The notes below the pieces were generated by a model that saw only the letters and a list, made by a program, of their open reading frames with translations, did no database searches and was not told the DNA's origin. Below, in pieces: positions 4,548 to 6,102 of a stretch of DNA of 6,102 bases. This stretch comes from Candidatus Omnitrophota bacterium (GTDB taxonomy: Bacteria > Omnitrophota > Gorgyraeia > Gygaellales > Profunditerraquicolaceae). Position 1 is the first letter of the stretch, and each line of letters starts with the position of its first letter. The translations under genes and the position numbers were made by a program. The stretch is from NCBI GenBank assembly GCA_030691585.1, contig JAUYEC010000026.1, positions 1 to 6,102 of the forward strand, read 5' to 3'.

Positions 4548-5723
4548 ATGTTAAGCCAAGAGTTAATAGACTGGTTGCGTTTAGTTCTGACACCTGAGAT
4601 CGGTTCAAGGCGGGGGAAAAGCCTTTTAGAAAAATTTAAGACCCCAAAAGCTATATTAGAAGCTTCTTTAGGCGATATAGCAGAAGTAGAGAACGTGGGT
4701 TGGGGAGTTGCCAAAAGAATAGTTGAAGGCAGGGAAAAAGTAGATTTAGACCGCCAGGTTGAATTAATTGAAAAAAATAATGTCAGGCTTATTCCATCGA
4801 ATAGCGAGTTTTACCCTGCCAATTTAAAAGCCATATATGACCCGCCCCTGGTTTTATTTGTAAAAGGCGAAATTCTGCCCCAGGATTATTTTTCTATTGC
4901 TATTGTTGGGACGCGCTTAGCTTCTTTCTATGGCAGGACTATGTCTGAAAAATTAAGCAGGCAATTAGCGGAAAAAGGTTTTACTGTTGTAAGCGGCGGC
5001 GCGCGCGGCATAGATACCTTTAGCCATCGAGCTGCTTTAAAAGCAAAAGGCCGCACGCTGGCAGTGTTAGGATGCGGCCTGGATATTACTTATCCGCCGG
5101 ACAATAAGAAGCTTTTTGATGAGATCACAGGACATGGCGCATTGATCTCGGAATTTCCTTTACGCACCGAACCGGAAAAAGGAAATTTTCCGATGAGAAA
5201 CAGGATAATCAGCGGTTTATCGCTGGGGGTGGTAGTAATTGAAGCTCCGCATAAAAGCGGGGCATTGATCACCGTAACCCATGCCAATGATCAGGGCCGC
5301 GAAGTCTTTAGTGTCCCCGGCCATGCCGATAGTTTTGTAAGTAAAGGCACAAATCAACTCTTAAGAGAAGGCGCGAAGCTGGTGGAGAGCGCGGATGATA
5401 TAATCGAAGAGCTGGAACCGATTTTAATCTCTAAAATAGCGGAATTTAAAACTAACCAATTGGAATCAGGCCAGAAAGAACAAATTCCATTTGTGTCAGG
5501 CGGAAGAAAAACGCAACCTGATCTGAGATCCGCAGATGAAGCGGCCTGTGTTGCCGGCGAAGAAGAGCAGGTTAAAAGTTTGCTGCGCGACGAACCGGTT
5601 TGCCTGGATGAGATGGTTGAGAAAACAAATTTTGATATTCCGAGGTTATCAGGTATACTTCTTAGGTTGCAGATCAAGAAACTGGTGCGCCAGGTGCCGG
5701 GAAATCAGTTTGTTGCCCGTTAA
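4548..5723 (+). CDS. dprA: DNA processing protein DprA
   Basis: DprA (Smf) binds incoming single-stranded DNA in natural transformation and loads RecA onto it; many non-competent bacteria also keep it. The 391-residue product has a helical N-terminal domain (about 1-70, with HhH-like VENVGWGVAKRIVEG). The Rossmann-like DprA core spans about 80-290: Y89-P90, IAIVGTR (117-123), VVSGGARGIDTFSH (147-160), TLAVLGCGLDITYPPDN (170-186), LISEFPLRTEP (199-209), FPMRNRIISGLS (214-225), SGALITV (237-243), VFSVPG (253-258) and GTNQLLREGA (267-276). A linker of about 45 residues leads to a C-terminal winged helix (about 336-391), as in three-domain DprA proteins. The core is fully intact. No Shine-Dalgarno sequence is visible before the ATG at 4548. 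The dprA-topA order is a recurrent arrangement in bacteria. Confidence 0.96.
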   Translation: MLSQELIDWLRLVLTPEIGSRRGKSLLEKFKTPKAILEASLGDIAEVENVGWGVAKRIVEGREKVDLDRQVELIEKNNVRLIPSNSEFYPANLKAIYDPPLVLFVKGEILPQDYFSIAIVGTRLASFYGRTMSEKLSRQLAEKGFTVVSGGARGIDTFSHRAALKAKGRTLAVLGCGLDITYPPDNKKLFDEITGHGALISEFPLRTEPEKGNFPMRNRIISGLSLGVVVIEAPHKSGALITVTHANDQGREVFSVPGHADSFVSKGTNQLLREGAKLVESADDIIEELEPILISKIAEFKTNQLESGQKEQIPFVSGGRKTQPDLRSADEAACVAGEEEQVKSLLRDEPVCLDEMVEKTNFDIPRLSGILLRLQIKKLVRQVPGNQFVAR

Positions 5724-5731
5724 AAGTAAAA

Positions 5732-5762
5732 TGTAGGGACAGCATATTATGCTGTCCCTACA
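5732..5762 (+). repeat. Perfect palindrome between dprA and topA (GGGACAGC arms)
   Basis: TGTAGGGACAGCATA (5732-5746) is the exact reverse complement of TATGCTGTCCCTACA (5748-5762), centred on T5747. It starts 9 nt after the dprA stop and ends 38 nt before the topA start. Downstream on the plus strand is A-rich sequence, so it is not a plus-strand terminator. On the minus strand it is followed by a T-rich run, but no minus-strand gene lies there. Its core arms GGGACAGC and GCTGTCCCTA match the palindrome at 2757-2793. Confidence 0.8.
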
Positions 5763-5800
5763 AGACAAAAAACCATATTGTAATAATTTGAAAGGATAAG

Positions 5801-6102
5801 ATGAAGGCAAAAAGTTTAGTGATTGTGGAATCGCCGACCAAGGCCAAGACCATCGGTAAGATATTGGGAGAAAAATTTACCGTGATTTCTTCCATGGGCC
5901 ATATTATAGACCTGCCGCAGAAAAAGCTGGGTGTGGACATTGAGCATGATTTTGCCCCGGAATATACGGTCATCCCGCGCCAGCGCAAAATACTAGAAGA
6001 TTTGAAAAAGGAAGCAAAAGGAAAGGAGCATATTTACATCGCCACCGACCCTGACCGCGAAGGCGAGGCCATCGGCTGGCATATCCGGGAGAATCTTGCC
6101 GC
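5801..6102 (+). CDS. topA: DNA topoisomerase I, N-terminal fragment
   Basis: Type IA topoisomerase I relaxes negative supercoils by a transient 5'-phosphotyrosine break. Only the first 100 residues are inside the window and the frame is open to the edge. The TOPRIM domain is clear: SLVIVESPTKAKTIGKILG (residues 5-23) with catalytic Glu10, then SSMGHIIDLP (30-39), and the metal-binding ATDPDREGEAIGWHI (81-95) with Asp83, Asp85 and Glu87. The spacing between these blocks is that of a compact bacterial TopA, shorter than in E. coli, which has an extra insertion. The active-site tyrosine, gate domains and any zinc ribbons lie beyond the window. AAAGGA at 5791-5796 is a moderate Shine-Dalgarno sequence 4 nt before the ATG at 5801. 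It follows dprA across a palindrome and may be co-transcribed with it. Confidence 0.96.
   Translation, partial: MKAKSLVIVESPTKAKTIGKILGEKFTVISSMGHIIDLPQKKLGVDIEHDFAPEYTVIPRQRKILEDLKKEAKGKEHIYIATDPDREGEAIGWHIRENLA

Noticed and set aside
1..6102. CRISPR array, tRNA, rRNA or insertion-sequence transposase
   Set aside because: No regularly spaced repeats, no tRNA-like cloverleaf or rRNA sequence, and no transposase frame were seen on either strand.

Overview
The window looks like a bacterial chromosome fragment from an uncultured, non-model lineage. The gene style fits a Candidatus Omnitrophota-like or similar deep-branching Gram-negative-type genome: a DUF3786 protein, a SpoVG homologue beside shikimate-pathway genes, and dprA directly before topA. 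This taxonomic guess is inference and weak; nothing here is a phylogenetic marker I can place by eye.

Layout. At the left edge, the first 42 codons of a minus-strand Ski2-like DEAD/DEAH helicase read out of the window (1-128). A short AT-rich spacer (129-245) appears to hold two interleaved divergent promoters. Rightward runs a compact block: a DUF3786 protein, a secreted thermonuclease-family nuclease, chorismate synthase (aroC), SpoVG and shikimate kinase (aroK). The first three are 12-17 nt apart. spoVG has a near-perfect Shine-Dalgarno sequence buried in a hairpin, and a large palindrome separates spoVG from aroK. AroK and AroC catalyse the fifth and seventh steps of the shikimate pathway.

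From about 3303 to 4547 the composition becomes visibly more AT-rich and the content looks accessory. There is a small hydrophobic protein, then a self-contained cassette: an extended -10 promoter, a predicted ~110-nt structured RNA ending in an intrinsic terminator, and a NYN-domain (PIN-like) nuclease starting 8 nt after the U-tract. This promoter/sRNA/terminator/nuclease order is the most interesting part of the window. It resembles the architecture of type III toxin-antitoxin loci or of an attenuated leader, although NYN proteins are not a known toxin family of that type to my knowledge.

The right end returns to housekeeping DNA genes: dprA (ssDNA/RecA loader for transformation) and the first 100 codons of topA (topoisomerase I). 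A second palindrome with the same GGGACAGC/GCTGTCCC arms as the spoVG-aroK one lies between them, suggesting a dispersed REP-like element family.

Ribosome-binding sites are uneven. The thermonuclease, aroC and spoVG have strong Shine-Dalgarno sequences and topA a moderate one. The helicase, DUF3786, aroK, NYN and dprA genes show none.
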